Below, piece by piece: positions 8,196 through 15,639 of a stretch of 64,000 nucleotides of DNA. Location of the stretch: positions 1 to 64,000 of the forward strand of contig NZ_FNIX01000007.1 in NCBI RefSeq assembly GCF_900104175.1, written 5' to 3'. This DNA comes from Lentzea jiangxiensis. Lineage in GTDB: Bacteria; Actinomycetota; Actinomycetes; Mycobacteriales; Pseudonocardiaceae. The position numbers were made by a program, and so were the translations under genes. Under the pieces are notes generated by a model, which did no database searches, was not told the DNA's origin, and was given only the letters and a program-made list of their open reading frames with translations. Positions within the stretch are counted from its first letter, which is position 1. Every line of letters begins with the position of its first letter.

Positions 8196-8640
8196 CCGGC
8201 GCCACGGCCCCTGCACGACGAGTCGGGCGGTCGCGCCGAAGAGGTCCGCGAGCCGGTTCAGCGACCGCTTCATCGACGCCTTGTCGCGCTGCGGAACGGG
8301 GGAAAGGTCGAACCGCAGGGAAGCCGGGCGGCCGGCCAGTCGAACGTCCGGTGACGTCCTCGCCGAGCGGGGTGAGCCGCCGGCGGTGACCGTCGCGGCG
8401 CCGCCACGTGATCAGCCGGATCTCCTCGAACTCGACCACCGTGTTCTCGACCCGGTCCGGCAGGCCGGTCCTCACGTCCATGCCGAACGCGGCCCCGGGC
8501 TCCAGCCGGCCCGGCGCGCTGGGCAGCGGCGTGCGGACGGAGCCGGACCCGTCGATCAGCGGGTGCTTCGACGGGTCGGCCAGCAGGTCGAAGATCTCCC
8601 GGCGCGCGCGTGCGCGGTGGTGGTGACGCTTCTCCGAGCA
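8196..8640 (-). pseudogene. SRPBCC (polyketide cyclase/START-like) gene broken by several frameshifts
   Basis: Three minus frames together make one protein of the SRPBCC family. A short start (SVTTTAHARA) shifts to EIFDLLADPSKHPLIDGSGS through FEEIRLITWRRRDGH, then TFDWPAARLP in a second frame, then SLRFDLSPVPQRDKASMKRS and LNRLADLFGATARLVVQGPW in a third. At least two shifts are certain from the reading and a third near the N-terminus is likely. Each segment keeps high third-position GC, so the decay is recent, or the shifts are sequencing errors. It lies between a glycosyltransferase and the small secreted protein genes; the remaining 8641-8972 holds only the upstream region of the latter. 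Confidence 0.7.
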
Positions 8641-8972
8641 CCCTTCCAGTCGGACACTGCGGCCGGGCGTGCACGACGACCGGCTCGCCGACGCCTCCGG
8701 TCGTCTGCCCGGGAGCGTGCGCCGCACTTTTTCACCCCTTAGCAGGATGTGCCCGCGGAACTCGGCGATATTGCCTGCTAGGCCGCTGAGCGAGGCCTGA
8801 AGCGGAATGGCCGAGTATCACTCCAAAGTGTGAGAAAGACGTGGTTCCCGGCCTTTCCCGCCGCTCTTCGATTTGATCACCTCCCGATTCTTTCGGTACG
8901 GTTCCGCCGGACTTGCGGACGACGTTGGTCGCCAACGCAATCTGTTGCGGAGAATCGAGCAAGGAGATTTCT

Positions 8973-9209
8973 GTGCTGAAGAAGGCAGGGGCGGCCGTCG
9001 CTATCGCGGGCGCCTTCCTCGGTTTTGGTTCCACGGCGCTGGCCGATGCCCCCGAGCTGGACATCACCGACCAGGTCGGCCTCGTGAACCTGAACGAGTC
9101 CGAATTGGTCAGCGACATCAACGCCTGCTTCATCGACGTCAACGTCATCGCGGTGCCGGTGCTGTCCGGCAACGACACCGGCCTCTGCGCCAACCCCGAC
9201 GACGAGTGA
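8973..9209 (+). CDS. Small secreted protein, paralogue of the His-rich protein downstream
   Basis: A 78-residue precursor with a signal peptide (LKKAGAAVAIAGAFLGFG, cleavage after STALA) and a mature part of about 52 residues: DQVGLVNLNESELVSDINAC, then VNVIAVPVLSGNDTGLC. Two cysteines could form a disulphide. The NVIAVPVLSGN segment recalls the hydrophobic, Asn-rich style of chaplin/rodlin surface proteins, but the match is too weak to assign. GTG 8973 follows AAGGAG by 7 bp. It is a tandem paralogue of 9339-9698, which has the same core. Probably acts at the cell surface. Confidence 0.75.
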   Translation: MLKKAGAAVAIAGAFLGFGSTALADAPELDITDQVGLVNLNESELVSDINACFIDVNVIAVPVLSGNDTGLCANPDDE

Positions 9210-9338
9210 CGCGCGACGGCGGCCGCGTTGCGGTGCGCCGTCCTGTGACCGGGGAACGGGGCTCGGCGGACACCGGCGCTCCGTTCCTCCTTCGTAGCAC
9301 GTGCAATTTCAACCGCTGGTTCGTGAGGAGAGATCAAT

Positions 9339-9698
9339 ATGCTGAAGAAGGCACTAGCCGTCGCCGCTATCGGTGCGGGTTTCATGATGATGGGCACGCC
9401 CGCGTTCGCGACGCAGGGCGCATGGGATGACATGGTGGCCTACTCGGCCGAGTACGAGCACACCCACCAGGTGGGCCTGGTCAACCTGAACGACTCGGAG
9501 GTGCTCAGCGACATCAACCTCTGCCACCTGGACCTGAACGTCATCGCGGTGCCGATCATCTCCGGCAACGACAGCGGATCGTGCTCGAACCCGGACGTCG
9601 AGGTCGACAACAACCACAACCACAACCACCACCACGGCCACGGCCACGGCCACCACGGCCACCACGGCCACCACGGCCACGGCCACGACAAGGGCTGA
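9339..9698 (+). CDS. Small secreted protein with histidine-rich C-terminal tail
   Basis: A 119-residue precursor with a signal peptide (LKKALAVAAIGAGFMMMG, cleavage after TPAFA), the same core as its neighbour (QVGLVNLNDSEVLSDINLC, LNVIAVPIISGNDSGSC) and an added tail of about 30 residues made almost wholly of His, Gly, Asn and Asp. The tail should bind nickel, zinc or copper. The core differs from the paralogue mainly by conservative changes, which points to a recent duplication followed by gain of the tail. ATG 9339 follows GAGGAGA by 6 bp. The function is unknown; extracellular metal buffering or metal-linked surface assembly is plausible. Confidence 0.8.
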   Translation: MLKKALAVAAIGAGFMMMGTPAFATQGAWDDMVAYSAEYEHTHQVGLVNLNDSEVLSDINLCHLDLNVIAVPIISGNDSGSCSNPDVEVDNNHNHNHHHGHGHGHHGHHGHHGHGHDKG

Positions 9699-9869
9699 TC
9701 CACGGCACACCGCGCGTCGCCGCCGACGCACCGGCACCTACCGGTTGGTCACTTCGGGGCCGGTACGGCTCGAGGACGGCGGCGGCGCGCGGTGGCTCAG
9801 GCTCTCCTGGTGCGCTCCAGGCTCTCCGCCGTGTGAAGCGGCGCAGAGCCGGTCGGGCGTGTACGACGT

Positions 9870-9904
9870 GAAGCGCCCGGCTGCACCTCGCAGCCGGGCG
9901 CTTC
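9870..9904 (+). terminator. Perfect hairpin terminator after the small secreted protein genes
   Basis: A 15-bp perfect stem (GAAGCGCCCGGCTGC pairing with GCAGCCGGGCGCTTC) and a 5-nt loop, 170 bp past the stop of the His-rich gene. No T-tract follows, as is usual in actinomycetes. 9699-9869 shows no convincing gene. Confidence 0.7.
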
Positions 9905-9927
9905 AGCGTGTTCGCGGACGCAGGGGC

Positions 9928-10018
9928 GCCGCGGTGTTCCGCACCGGGTACGAGGCCCCACCTGGACTCGGCCGGAACACCGCGGCGGATCGGGGGGCTA
10001 CCGGTCAGAGCTGACCGG
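9928..10018. repeat. Two further inverted repeats between convergent genes
   Basis: GCCGCGGTGTTCCG (9928-9941) pairs perfectly with 9973-9986 across a 31-nt loop, and CCGGTCAG-AG-CTGACCGG (10001-10018) is an 18-bp palindrome covering the stop of the minus-strand SRPBCC gene. With the hairpin at 9870 they form three stacked structures between convergent units and probably terminate the minus-strand operon. Confidence 0.55.
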
Positions 10019-10472
10019 GGCGCTCGACGTCACCGCGCCAGGCGCCGGTCTCGGCACCCCCGCGGTTCTCGATGAAGTCCTTGAACCGGTCGAGGTCGCC
10101 CTGGACGCGCCGGTCGAGCACTCCGAGCTTGTCGGCGACGCTCTCGACGAACCCCTCCGGGTCGATGTCCATCTGCACCGTGACGCGGGTGTGGTCGTCG
10201 TCGAGCCGGTGCACCGTCACGACCCCGGCGTGGTCGGGGCCGGAGTCCGCGCGCCAGGCCACCCGCTCGTCCGGATGCTGTTCGGTGATCGTGGCGTCGA
10301 ACTCGCGCTTCACGCCGGCGATGCTCACGGTCCAGTGGGTGTGCGTGTCGTCCAGCTGCCGGATCTCGTCGACACCCTCCATGAACCGCGGGAACTCGGT
10401 GAACTGGGTCCACTGGTTGTAGACGCTCGTCACGTCGGCGTGGACGTCGACGGACTTCGTGATCGTGCTCAT
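10005..10472 (-). CDS. SRPBCC-family lipid-binding-like protein
   Basis: A 155-residue protein of the START/cyclase superfamily: TITKSVDVHADVTSVYNQWT at the N-terminus, then FPRFMEGVDEIRQLDD and WRADSGPDHAGVVTVHRLDD. It resembles the stand-alone SRPBCC proteins that bind hydrophobic ligands in actinobacteria. ATG 10472 follows CAGGAG by 9 bp. It is the second gene of an operon with the membrane protein at 10529-10906 (56-bp gap), expressed from a stress-type promoter. The C-terminus (GDLDRFKDFIENRGG) is charged and helical. The ligand is unknown. Confidence 0.85.
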   Translation of the reverse strand: MSTITKSVDVHADVTSVYNQWTQFTEFPRFMEGVDEIRQLDDTHTHWTVSIAGVKREFDATITEQHPDERVAWRADSGPDHAGVVTVHRLDDDHTRVTVQMDIDPEGFVESVADKLGVLDRRVQGDLDRFKDFIENRGGAETGAWRGDVERPGQL

Positions 10473-10528
10473 GACGTGAACTCCTGACTGTCGGACAACT
10501 GGGAATCGGGATCGCGGAGATCGCCAGG

Positions 10529-10906
10529 TCAGCGGCGCAGCCCGGACACGCCGCACAGCGCCGCCCAGCACGGGGCGAAGGCCGCGACCTTCCGGCGTGC
10601 CGTGTGATCCGGCAGGGTGAGGCCGAACACCGCGGCGTCGGCGAGGTCCGCCGCCACTCGCGTCATGACCGCCGCCCGCAGCGACCCGCCGGGCTTGGCG
10701 AGCATCATGGCCGTGCCGATGGCGACGTCCCGTGCGCCGATAGCGGCCACCAGCGTCCGCACCGGCGCGGATACCGCGCCTCGCGAGGTGGTCAGGCGCG
10801 TCGGCTTCGCCAGCACCCGCGGCGAGACGACCGGCGCCGCGCTGTAGACGGCGGTCACCGCGCCCAGCACCCGTGTCGCCACCACACTGCGGCTCTTCTC
10901 GGACAT
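10529..10906 (-). CDS. Small predicted membrane protein (DUF4267-like)
   Basis: A 125-residue protein with several mildly hydrophobic helices: VATRVLGAVTAVYSAAPVV, TLVAAIGARDVAIGTAMML, AAVFGLTLPD and FAPCWAALCGVSGL. The GARDVAIG segment resembles DUF4267-type small membrane proteins, function unknown. ATG 10906 follows GGAGGGAG by 6 bp. First gene of an operon with the SRPBCC protein, 35 bp downstream of a sigma-B-like promoter, so it is probably induced by envelope or osmotic stress. Family assignment is tentative. Confidence 0.65.
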   Translation of the reverse strand: MSEKSRSVVATRVLGAVTAVYSAAPVVSPRVLAKPTRLTTSRGAVSAPVRTLVAAIGARDVAIGTAMMLAKPGGSLRAAVMTRVAADLADAAVFGLTLPDHTARRKVAAFAPCWAALCGVSGLRR

Positions 10907-10940
10907 GGTTGCTCCCTCCGCGATCCTCACCGGTAGAGCG

Positions 10941-10965
10941 GTACCCCAAAAATCGACTCAAAAAC
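10941..10965 (-). promoter_or_regulatory. Sigma-B-type promoter of the DUF4267-like/SRPBCC operon
   Basis: The minus strand reads GTTT-N15-GGGTAC (10965-10962 and 10946-10941), fitting the Streptomyces sigma-B consensus GNNT-N14-16-GGGTAY. The spacer holds TTGAGTCGATTTTT, close to TCTGAGTCGATTCT in the whiB promoter, so a second regulator may bind here too. The gene start is 35 bp downstream. Confidence 0.6.
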
Positions 10966-11107
10966 GATCCGCAGGAGTCGGATGTGGTGGATGCACCCGA
11001 GAGTGTGAGCGCGAGGTCCTGCCGGGCCCGACGACCGCGGCTCCAGGTGCCTCCGGGGCGTGTGCAATTCCGTGGAGATCGGGTCAAGACACAACGATGA
11101 TGATCAG

Positions 11108-11947
11108 GTGATCCTCCTGTTCCCCTCCGACGTGCTGAGGCCCGCTCGAGTCGACGACCACTTCGCGGCTGAGGCCGCCGCCGCCCGTGCCGCCGGCATC
11201 GAGGTCTCGTACGTCGACCACGACGCGATGACACGCCCCGGCGGTGCCGAGCAGGCGGTCAGGCGGGTGTCCGGATCGGGCGACGCGCTGTACCGCGGCT
11301 GGATGGTCGGCAGCGCCCGGTACGCGGAGTTCGACGCCGCGTTGCGCCGACGTGGCGTCACGCTGCGCACGGGAGAGGCGCACTACCGCAGGGCACACGA
11401 ACTGCCGGGGTGGTACGAGGCGCTGGCGGCGGTCACGCCGTTGTCCGTGTGGACCACCGAGCACGACAGGGCGGCGTTCGACCGCGCGTGCGCCGAGCTG
11501 GGCGCCGGCCCCGCGGTGGTGCGGGACCACACCAAGTCGATGAAGCACCACTGGGACGAGGCGATGTTCATCCCCGACGTCGCCGACCGGGACGGCGCCT
11601 GGGCGGTGGCCCGCCGCTTCCGGGAGCTGCGCGGTGACGACCTGCAGGGCGGGTTCGTCCTGCGGCGGTTCGAGCGGTTCGTGTCGGCCGAGGTCAGGAC
11701 CTGGTGGGTGGACGGGGTCTGCCGGTTGACCGGCCCCCACCCGGACGCCCTCGACGGGAAGTGCGCCGCTGAGGTCGACCTCACCGCGGTCGAACCGCTG
11801 GTCGCCGGCCTGCGCCTCCCGTTCGTCACCGTGGACCTGGCCCTGCGCGACGACGGGGCGTGGCGGGTCGTCGAGCTGGGGGACGGGCAGGTCAGCGACC
11901 GGCCCCGTTCCCTCGGCGCCGAGACGTTCGTCGGTGCGCTGATCTGA
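11108..11947 (+). CDS. ATP-grasp domain protein (R2K clade type)
   Basis: A protein of about 279 residues like the R2K-type ATP-grasp family: N-terminal ILLFPSDVLRPARVDDHFAA, central VVRDHTKSMKHHWDEAMFIP with the ATP-contacting basic residues, FVLRRFERF, EVRTWWVDG, and the metal-site end FVTVDLALRDDGAWRVVELGDGQ. Such enzymes ligate an acid to an amine; several are linked to phage or plasmid conflict systems, but this one stands alone. The start is uncertain: GTG 11108 gives the conserved N-terminus but has no ribosome site, so a leaderless transcript or the upstream GTG 11060 are alternatives. Substrate unknown. Confidence 0.75.
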   Translation: MILLFPSDVLRPARVDDHFAAEAAAARAAGIEVSYVDHDAMTRPGGAEQAVRRVSGSGDALYRGWMVGSARYAEFDAALRRRGVTLRTGEAHYRRAHELPGWYEALAAVTPLSVWTTEHDRAAFDRACAELGAGPAVVRDHTKSMKHHWDEAMFIPDVADRDGAWAVARRFRELRGDDLQGGFVLRRFERFVSAEVRTWWVDGVCRLTGPHPDALDGKCAAEVDLTAVEPLVAGLRLPFVTVDLALRDDGAWRVVELGDGQVSDRPRSLGAETFVGALI

Positions 11948-12064
11948 GGGCCGGGCCGCCGCGGGGTCCACTGTGGACGTGATTCGCGCCGGGAACGGCC
12001 GGGGCCGTAACGGCGGCTCCCGTCCCGCCGATCAGTCGACGACAGTTCCCGCACAGGAGGTCGT

Positions 12065-12721
12065 ATGCGCCGATCGTCCTCGCCTCCGCCTCGCTGGCTG
12101 CGCCGCGCGTTCGCGTTCACGCCTCTCGTGCTCGCGACGGCCGGTGCCGGAGCTGTCGTCTCGGCCCACCTGGGGTGGATCAGCGTCGCGGTCGCGGCGG
12201 TCTGCTCCTTCACGGCGGGGGCGGGGGTGTGGCTGGTGCGCGCGGAACTGCGAGCCGACCGGCACGCGACACCTCCGATGGCCGCCAGGTACCGCGTCCT
12301 CGCCGGGTTGCTCGACAACGCCGCCGACCGCGAGGTGCGCATCGACCCCGCGCGCCGGTACTCGATCCTGCTGCGGGACGAGCGCCTCGAGAACGGGTCG
12401 CTCAGGCGCGCGCTGCTGCGGTTCGACCAGGGCGAGCTCGAGCGCGCCGGACACGGCGGGATCGGCACACCCCTGGTCTTCGACCACTTCCTGCTCGACT
12501 CCGCCCGGCCCCTGGTGCGGCACCGCCTCGGCGCGGTCACGATCACCCGCGGCCCGAACGGGCGCGCTCGCATCGCCGGCATCCCCGAACCGCGGCAGGA
12601 CCGCCGAGCCGCTGCCGAGACCGCACGGCTGCTGGCCACCACGGCGGCCGACATCCCGCCGGTCGCGGACCTCGACGTCCTGATAGCCCAGATCCGGGCC
12701 GGCTCCGCGCTCGCGCCGTAG
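12065..12721 (+). CDS. Conserved membrane-anchored protein of unknown function
   Basis: A 218-residue protein with an Arg-rich N-terminus (RRSSSPPPRWLRRAF), two adjacent membrane helices (FTPLVLATAGAGAVVSAHLG and ISVAVAAVCSFTAGAGVWLV) and a 150-residue cytoplasmic part. That part is rich in Arg and Asp and includes RRYSILLRDERLENGSLR and a C-terminal helical segment. No family is recognised. ATG 12065 follows ACAGGAGG by 6 bp. It stands alone between an ATP-grasp gene and a GH16 gene. Confidence 0.7.
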   Translation: MRRSSSPPPRWLRRAFAFTPLVLATAGAGAVVSAHLGWISVAVAAVCSFTAGAGVWLVRAELRADRHATPPMAARYRVLAGLLDNAADREVRIDPARRYSILLRDERLENGSLRRALLRFDQGELERAGHGGIGTPLVFDHFLLDSARPLVRHRLGAVTITRGPNGRARIAGIPEPRQDRRAAAETARLLATTAADIPPVADLDVLIAQIRAGSALAP

Positions 12722-12839
12722 CACGCCCGCGGCCGCAATCCGGACCTTCGGGCGAAGCGGCAGACGAAGAAATCTTCCTCTTGTCCTCGTGCCACGAGTA
12801 CATGATCTACGAGGCGGGGGACCGGCTGGCGGGCAACAT

Positions 12840-12899
12840 CGCCGTCGCCCGGGCCGTGATTGGAAGATCGTCGAACACCACTCGTCGGAGAAGCGCTGA
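12840..12899 (+). pseudogene. Possible C-terminal remnant of an NTF2-like (SgcJ/EcaC) protein
   Basis: A plus frame ending in TGA at 12899 reads GRDWKIVEHHSSEKR, which matches the usual last strand and tail of SgcJ/EcaC-type NTF2-fold proteins (DWKIVxHHSS). Nothing upstream in that frame continues the fold. The rest of 12722-12996 holds no gene that I can support except a possible lost signal sequence at 12960-12996. Confidence 0.35.
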
Positions 12900-12996
12900 C
12901 CACGTCGGCGTCCCGTTCGCCCTGTTCGACTCGAAACAGCCGTCGAACCGAAGGAACCGTTGCGCCGCAGAGACTTCCTGCTCCACAGTGCGATCC

Positions 12997-13779
12997 ATGA
13001 GAATCGCGGCGACCGCACTGGTCCTCGTGCTCACGGGCGGCCTCCCGAGTCCCGCACGGGCGGCCGCCTGGGAGGACGTGATCGGCCCGGGCTCCTTCGG
13101 CGGTTACGGGGCGCTGGAGTCGGAGTGGAACTACCGCTACCCGTGGGGTTCCGACCACAACGGCACGGCCCGCATGTACGCGAGCGCCACCGACCACAAC
13201 CACGTGTCGCTGTCCGGCGGTGTGCTCACGCTGAAGGCGACGCGGATCTCGTGGAACGAGGGCAACAGCAGCGCCGACCCGCACCTGCCGATCCGGTACC
13301 ACTCCGGCGCGATCCACGCGAAGGAACACGTGGTGGTGAACGACCAGTTCCCGAACTGGGAGGTCAAGGGCGAGTTCCAGGCGCCCTCCGCACGGGGCAC
13401 CTGGCCCGCCTTCTGGCTCACCGGCGTGAACAGCTGGCCGCCCGAGAGCGACGTCCTGGAGTTCAAGGGGGACAACAGGAACTGGTTCAACACGTTCCGG
13501 ACGTCGAGCGACGTGTCGAGCTCGGTCGTCGGCGTCTCCTCGCCGGGTTCCTGGCACACCTACCGGGCGTGGATCACCAAGGTGAACGCCACCGACGTCG
13601 ACATCCACTACTACCTCGACGGCAGGTGGATCGCGAAGCACACGGGGAGGAACTTCGCCGGCAAGCCGCTGTGGCTGATCATCAACCTGCAGATGGAGGG
13701 CTCGTCGGGCAGCCCCGGTCCCACCGCGGAGACGGTCTACCGCGCGCGCAACGTCTACATCGGACGGACAAGGGCGTAG
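12997..13779 (+). CDS. Secreted glycoside hydrolase family 16 protein
   Basis: An extracellular beta-glucanase-type hydrolase of 260 residues. The signal peptide is MRIAATALVLVLTGG with cleavage near SPARAAA. The mature jelly-roll domain carries the GH16 catalytic motif ExDxxE as ESDVLEF at about residue 150, preceded by GTWPAFWLTG and followed by WHTYRAWITKVNATDVDIHY. Substrate (laminarin, lichenan, agar or similar) cannot be told. ATG 12997 has no good ribosome site. A TTG at 12960, 5 bp after AAGGA, starts a different frame reading LRRRDFLLHSA, like a Tat signal, so an original twin-arginine start may have been lost by frameshift. Confidence 0.88.
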   Translation: MRIAATALVLVLTGGLPSPARAAAWEDVIGPGSFGGYGALESEWNYRYPWGSDHNGTARMYASATDHNHVSLSGGVLTLKATRISWNEGNSSADPHLPIRYHSGAIHAKEHVVVNDQFPNWEVKGEFQAPSARGTWPAFWLTGVNSWPPESDVLEFKGDNRNWFNTFRTSSDVSSSVVGVSSPGSWHTYRAWITKVNATDVDIHYYLDGRWIAKHTGRNFAGKPLWLIINLQMEGSSGSPGPTAETVYRARNVYIGRTRA

Positions 13780-13799
13780 CTCTCCGGCGCACCACCGCG

Positions 13800-14125
13800 C
13801 AGCCGCTGATCCCCCCAACGGAGCCATGATCGACGGGCGTCGCTACGACACCCTCCGGTAACGGAGGGCTCTCGTCCCCCGAAGTGTGGTTCTCGCTCGT
13901 CGGGTACGACGGCGATGACCGCCTCGGCCGGCGCGACGAGCGTGCCGGTCCAGGCGCGGGACCAGAGGTGCACGATGCGGTAGTGCTCCGGATCGGTGAG
14001 CCGTGCGCACTCTTCCTCGCGAGCGCTCTCGCCGGCGAGCCAGGAACGTGGCTCCCTCGTGCGCGGTGCAGGCCACCACCGTCGCGATCTCCCGGCACCG
14101 CGGATCGGCCCCCTGTGGCTCGAAG
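13800..14125 (-). pseudogene. Frameshifted coding remnant, family not recognised
   Basis: Two minus frames join into a plausible protein segment: CREIATVVACTAHEGATFLA, then after a shift near 14035 GESAREEECARLTDPEHYRI, VHLWSRAWTGTLVAPAEAVI and AVVPDEREPHFGGREP. Codons are GC-rich in the third position and the combined sequence looks like folded protein. There is no usable start, no shared frame and no known family. It lies downstream of GH16 in the antisense direction and ends near the MerR promoter. Confidence 0.4.
13851..13868 (+). terminator. Small hairpin downstream of the GH16 gene
   Basis: CCCTCCG-GTAA-CGGAGGG forms a 7-bp GC-rich stem with a tetraloop 71 bp past the GH16 stop. No T-tract follows. 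It falls inside the antisense coding remnant, so its role is uncertain. Confidence 0.4.
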
Positions 14126-14137
14126 CACCTCTCGGGG

Positions 14138-14168
14138 TTGCACCTCAAGCTGCTTGAGATCCCATAGT
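14138..14168 (+). promoter_or_regulatory. MerR-type promoter with 19-bp spacer and palindromic operator
   Basis: TTGCAC (14138-14143) and CATAGT (14163-14168) are separated by exactly 19 bp, the overlong spacing typical of promoters activated by MerR-family proteins. The spacer carries the palindrome CTCAAG-CTG-CTTGAG. The expected start of transcription falls at about 14175, on the ATG of the MerR gene itself (14176), implying autoregulation and a leaderless mRNA. Confidence 0.7.
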
Positions 14169-14175
14169 GGTCGAC

Positions 14176-15168
14176 ATGGACCTGAACGAGCTGTACGCCA
14201 TCGGAGACGTGGCACGACGGACCGGCCTGAGCGTCAGCGCCGTCCGGTACTACGCGGAAGCCGGTGTCGTCACGCCCGCCGCGACCACCGCGGCGGGCCA
14301 CCGCCTCTACGACGTGTCCGCCATCGCCCGCCTCGAACTCGTCAGGACGCTGCGGGAGCTCGACGCGGGCCTGGACGAGATCAAGCAGGTGCTGGCCGGC
14401 GAGGCGACGCTGCGTGAACTGGCCACGACGCACATGGCCCTGCTGGCGCAGCAGGAGTCACGGCTGCGCAGCCGCCGCGCGGTCCTGTCGGCCATCCTGC
14501 GCCAGGACTCCACAGCGGAGCAGGTCACGCTGATGCACAAGCTGGTGGGCATGTCGGACGAGGAGCGCGACCGGCTGATCGACGACTTCTGGACCGAGGT
14601 CACCGCCGGCTGGGAGGCGCCGGAGCGCATGGTCGAGTGGTGGCGGGCCGCGCGCCCGGAGCTCCCCGACCACCCGAGCGCCGCCCAGCTGGAGGCGTGG
14701 ATCGAGCTGGCCGAACTGGTCAGCGACAGCGAGGTCCGCCAAGCCCTGCGCCGCGAGCTGCGCGAGGTGTGCACCACCGGCGCCGGCCCGATGATGTCCT
14801 CCTCGCCGATGCTGGACGCCTTCGAGGAGGCCACGCCCATCGGTCAGGCCGCGATCGACGCGGCACGCGAGCAGGTGCCGCCGGACTCGCCGCGGGGCCG
14901 GGAGATCGCCGACCAGTGGATCGGCTGGCTGACCGGCGTGTTCGCCACGCCGGACGAACCGGGGATCCCGGACACGCCGGAGTTCCGGCTCCAGACGGCC
15001 GACCACATGCTGGCAGGCGCCGAGTGGGACGCCGCGCCCCCGAACCCGGAAAGCCCGTTCGACCGGTACATGGAGCTGGTCACCGCCGTGAACGGCACCG
15101 CGCAGGAACAGTTCCCGTTCGTGTGGCTGTCCGAGGCGCTGCGCGCCTCCGCGGCACCGCCTCGCTGA
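14176..15168 (+). CDS. MerR-family transcriptional regulator with large effector domain
   Basis: A 330-residue regulator. Residues 1-70 are a canonical MerR winged helix (LYAIGDVARRTGLSVSAVRY, AAGHRLYDVSAIARLELVR), followed by a coiled-coil dimer helix and a 220-residue helical effector region, much longer than metal-sensing MerR proteins. That suggests a small-molecule sensor related to the TipA/BmrR style, but no ligand domain is recognised. ATG 14176 is chosen over GTG 14167 because the promoter places the transcription start there. It has no adjacent target gene except remnants, so it probably regulates itself and distant genes. Confidence 0.87.
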   Translation: MDLNELYAIGDVARRTGLSVSAVRYYAEAGVVTPAATTAAGHRLYDVSAIARLELVRTLRELDAGLDEIKQVLAGEATLRELATTHMALLAQQESRLRSRRAVLSAILRQDSTAEQVTLMHKLVGMSDEERDRLIDDFWTEVTAGWEAPERMVEWWRAARPELPDHPSAAQLEAWIELAELVSDSEVRQALRRELREVCTTGAGPMMSSSPMLDAFEEATPIGQAAIDAAREQVPPDSPRGREIADQWIGWLTGVFATPDEPGIPDTPEFRLQTADHMLAGAEWDAAPPNPESPFDRYMELVTAVNGTAQEQFPFVWLSEALRASAAPPR

Positions 15169-15258
15169 GGTTCGAGGACTCAGTCCGTGCCCACCGCGAG
15201 GACGTGATCGTCGTCGTGCCCACCCCGTCGACTCGCACGCCCGGAACGGCCTGAGCGG

Positions 15259-15470
15259 GTGACGCCGCCGGCGCGCCTGCGCGCCGACACCCGCGCCGCT
15301 CACCGCTCACCGGAAGACGACATCGGCTTCACTGCCGGGCATGATCACGCCGTCGCGCTACGAGTCGGTGCTGTCGGCGTTCCTCGGCTTCCACGAACCG
15401 CTGGAGGAAGCCCTGACGGCCGCCATCGCGGCGCACGCGCTGCCGTGGGACCTCCGGACCGGCTGGCGAC
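15259..15470 (+). pseudogene. Haem oxygenase (biliverdin-producing) remnant with frameshift
   Basis: The frame from 15259 reads PARLRADTRAAHRSPEDDIGF, the N-terminus of a bacterial haem oxygenase with its proximal histidine. A +1 shift near 15340 then gives MITPSRYESVLSAFLGFHEP and LEEALTAAIAAHALPWDLRT, the next helix. The rest of the enzyme is absent. From about 15500 to 15634 another coding-like, shifted piece reads AGDAEQIAVLVVDLRR and AEVVLHRAEDLVGIVRTELD, which I cannot place. Haem oxygenase makes the biliverdin chromophore for phytochromes, often near GGDEF-EAL genes like the one next door. Confidence 0.6.
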
Positions 15471-15639
15471 CTCGCGGGACGTCAACGACCCGAAGGCGTG
15501 GCCGCCACCGCGGGCGACGCCGAGCAGATCGCCGTCCTGGTCGTGGACCTCCGCCGAGGTTGTGCTGCACCGGGCCGAAGACCTCGTCGGCATCGTGCGC
15601 ACCGAGCTGGACCGGTACGAGGGACCCGGGCTGACGCGG

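Noticed and set aside
7392-8273. Minus-strand frame starting MKRSLNRLADLFGATARLVV as a complete gene
   Set aside because: Only its first 26 or so codons look like protein (the end of the broken SRPBCC gene); the rest is the shadow of the glycosyltransferase.
9615-9690. Short CAC/GGC repeats that resemble a CRISPR or satellite array
   Set aside because: They encode the His-rich tail of the secreted protein in frame; there are no regular spacers and no cas genes.
9745-10014. An 89-codon plus frame past the His-rich gene
   Set aside because: It runs through the stacked hairpins, has no ribosome site and no protein-like composition.
13880-13910. GTGT-N14-GGGTAC resembling a sigma-B promoter on the plus strand
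   Set aside because: It lies inside the antisense coding remnant with no plus-strand gene close downstream.
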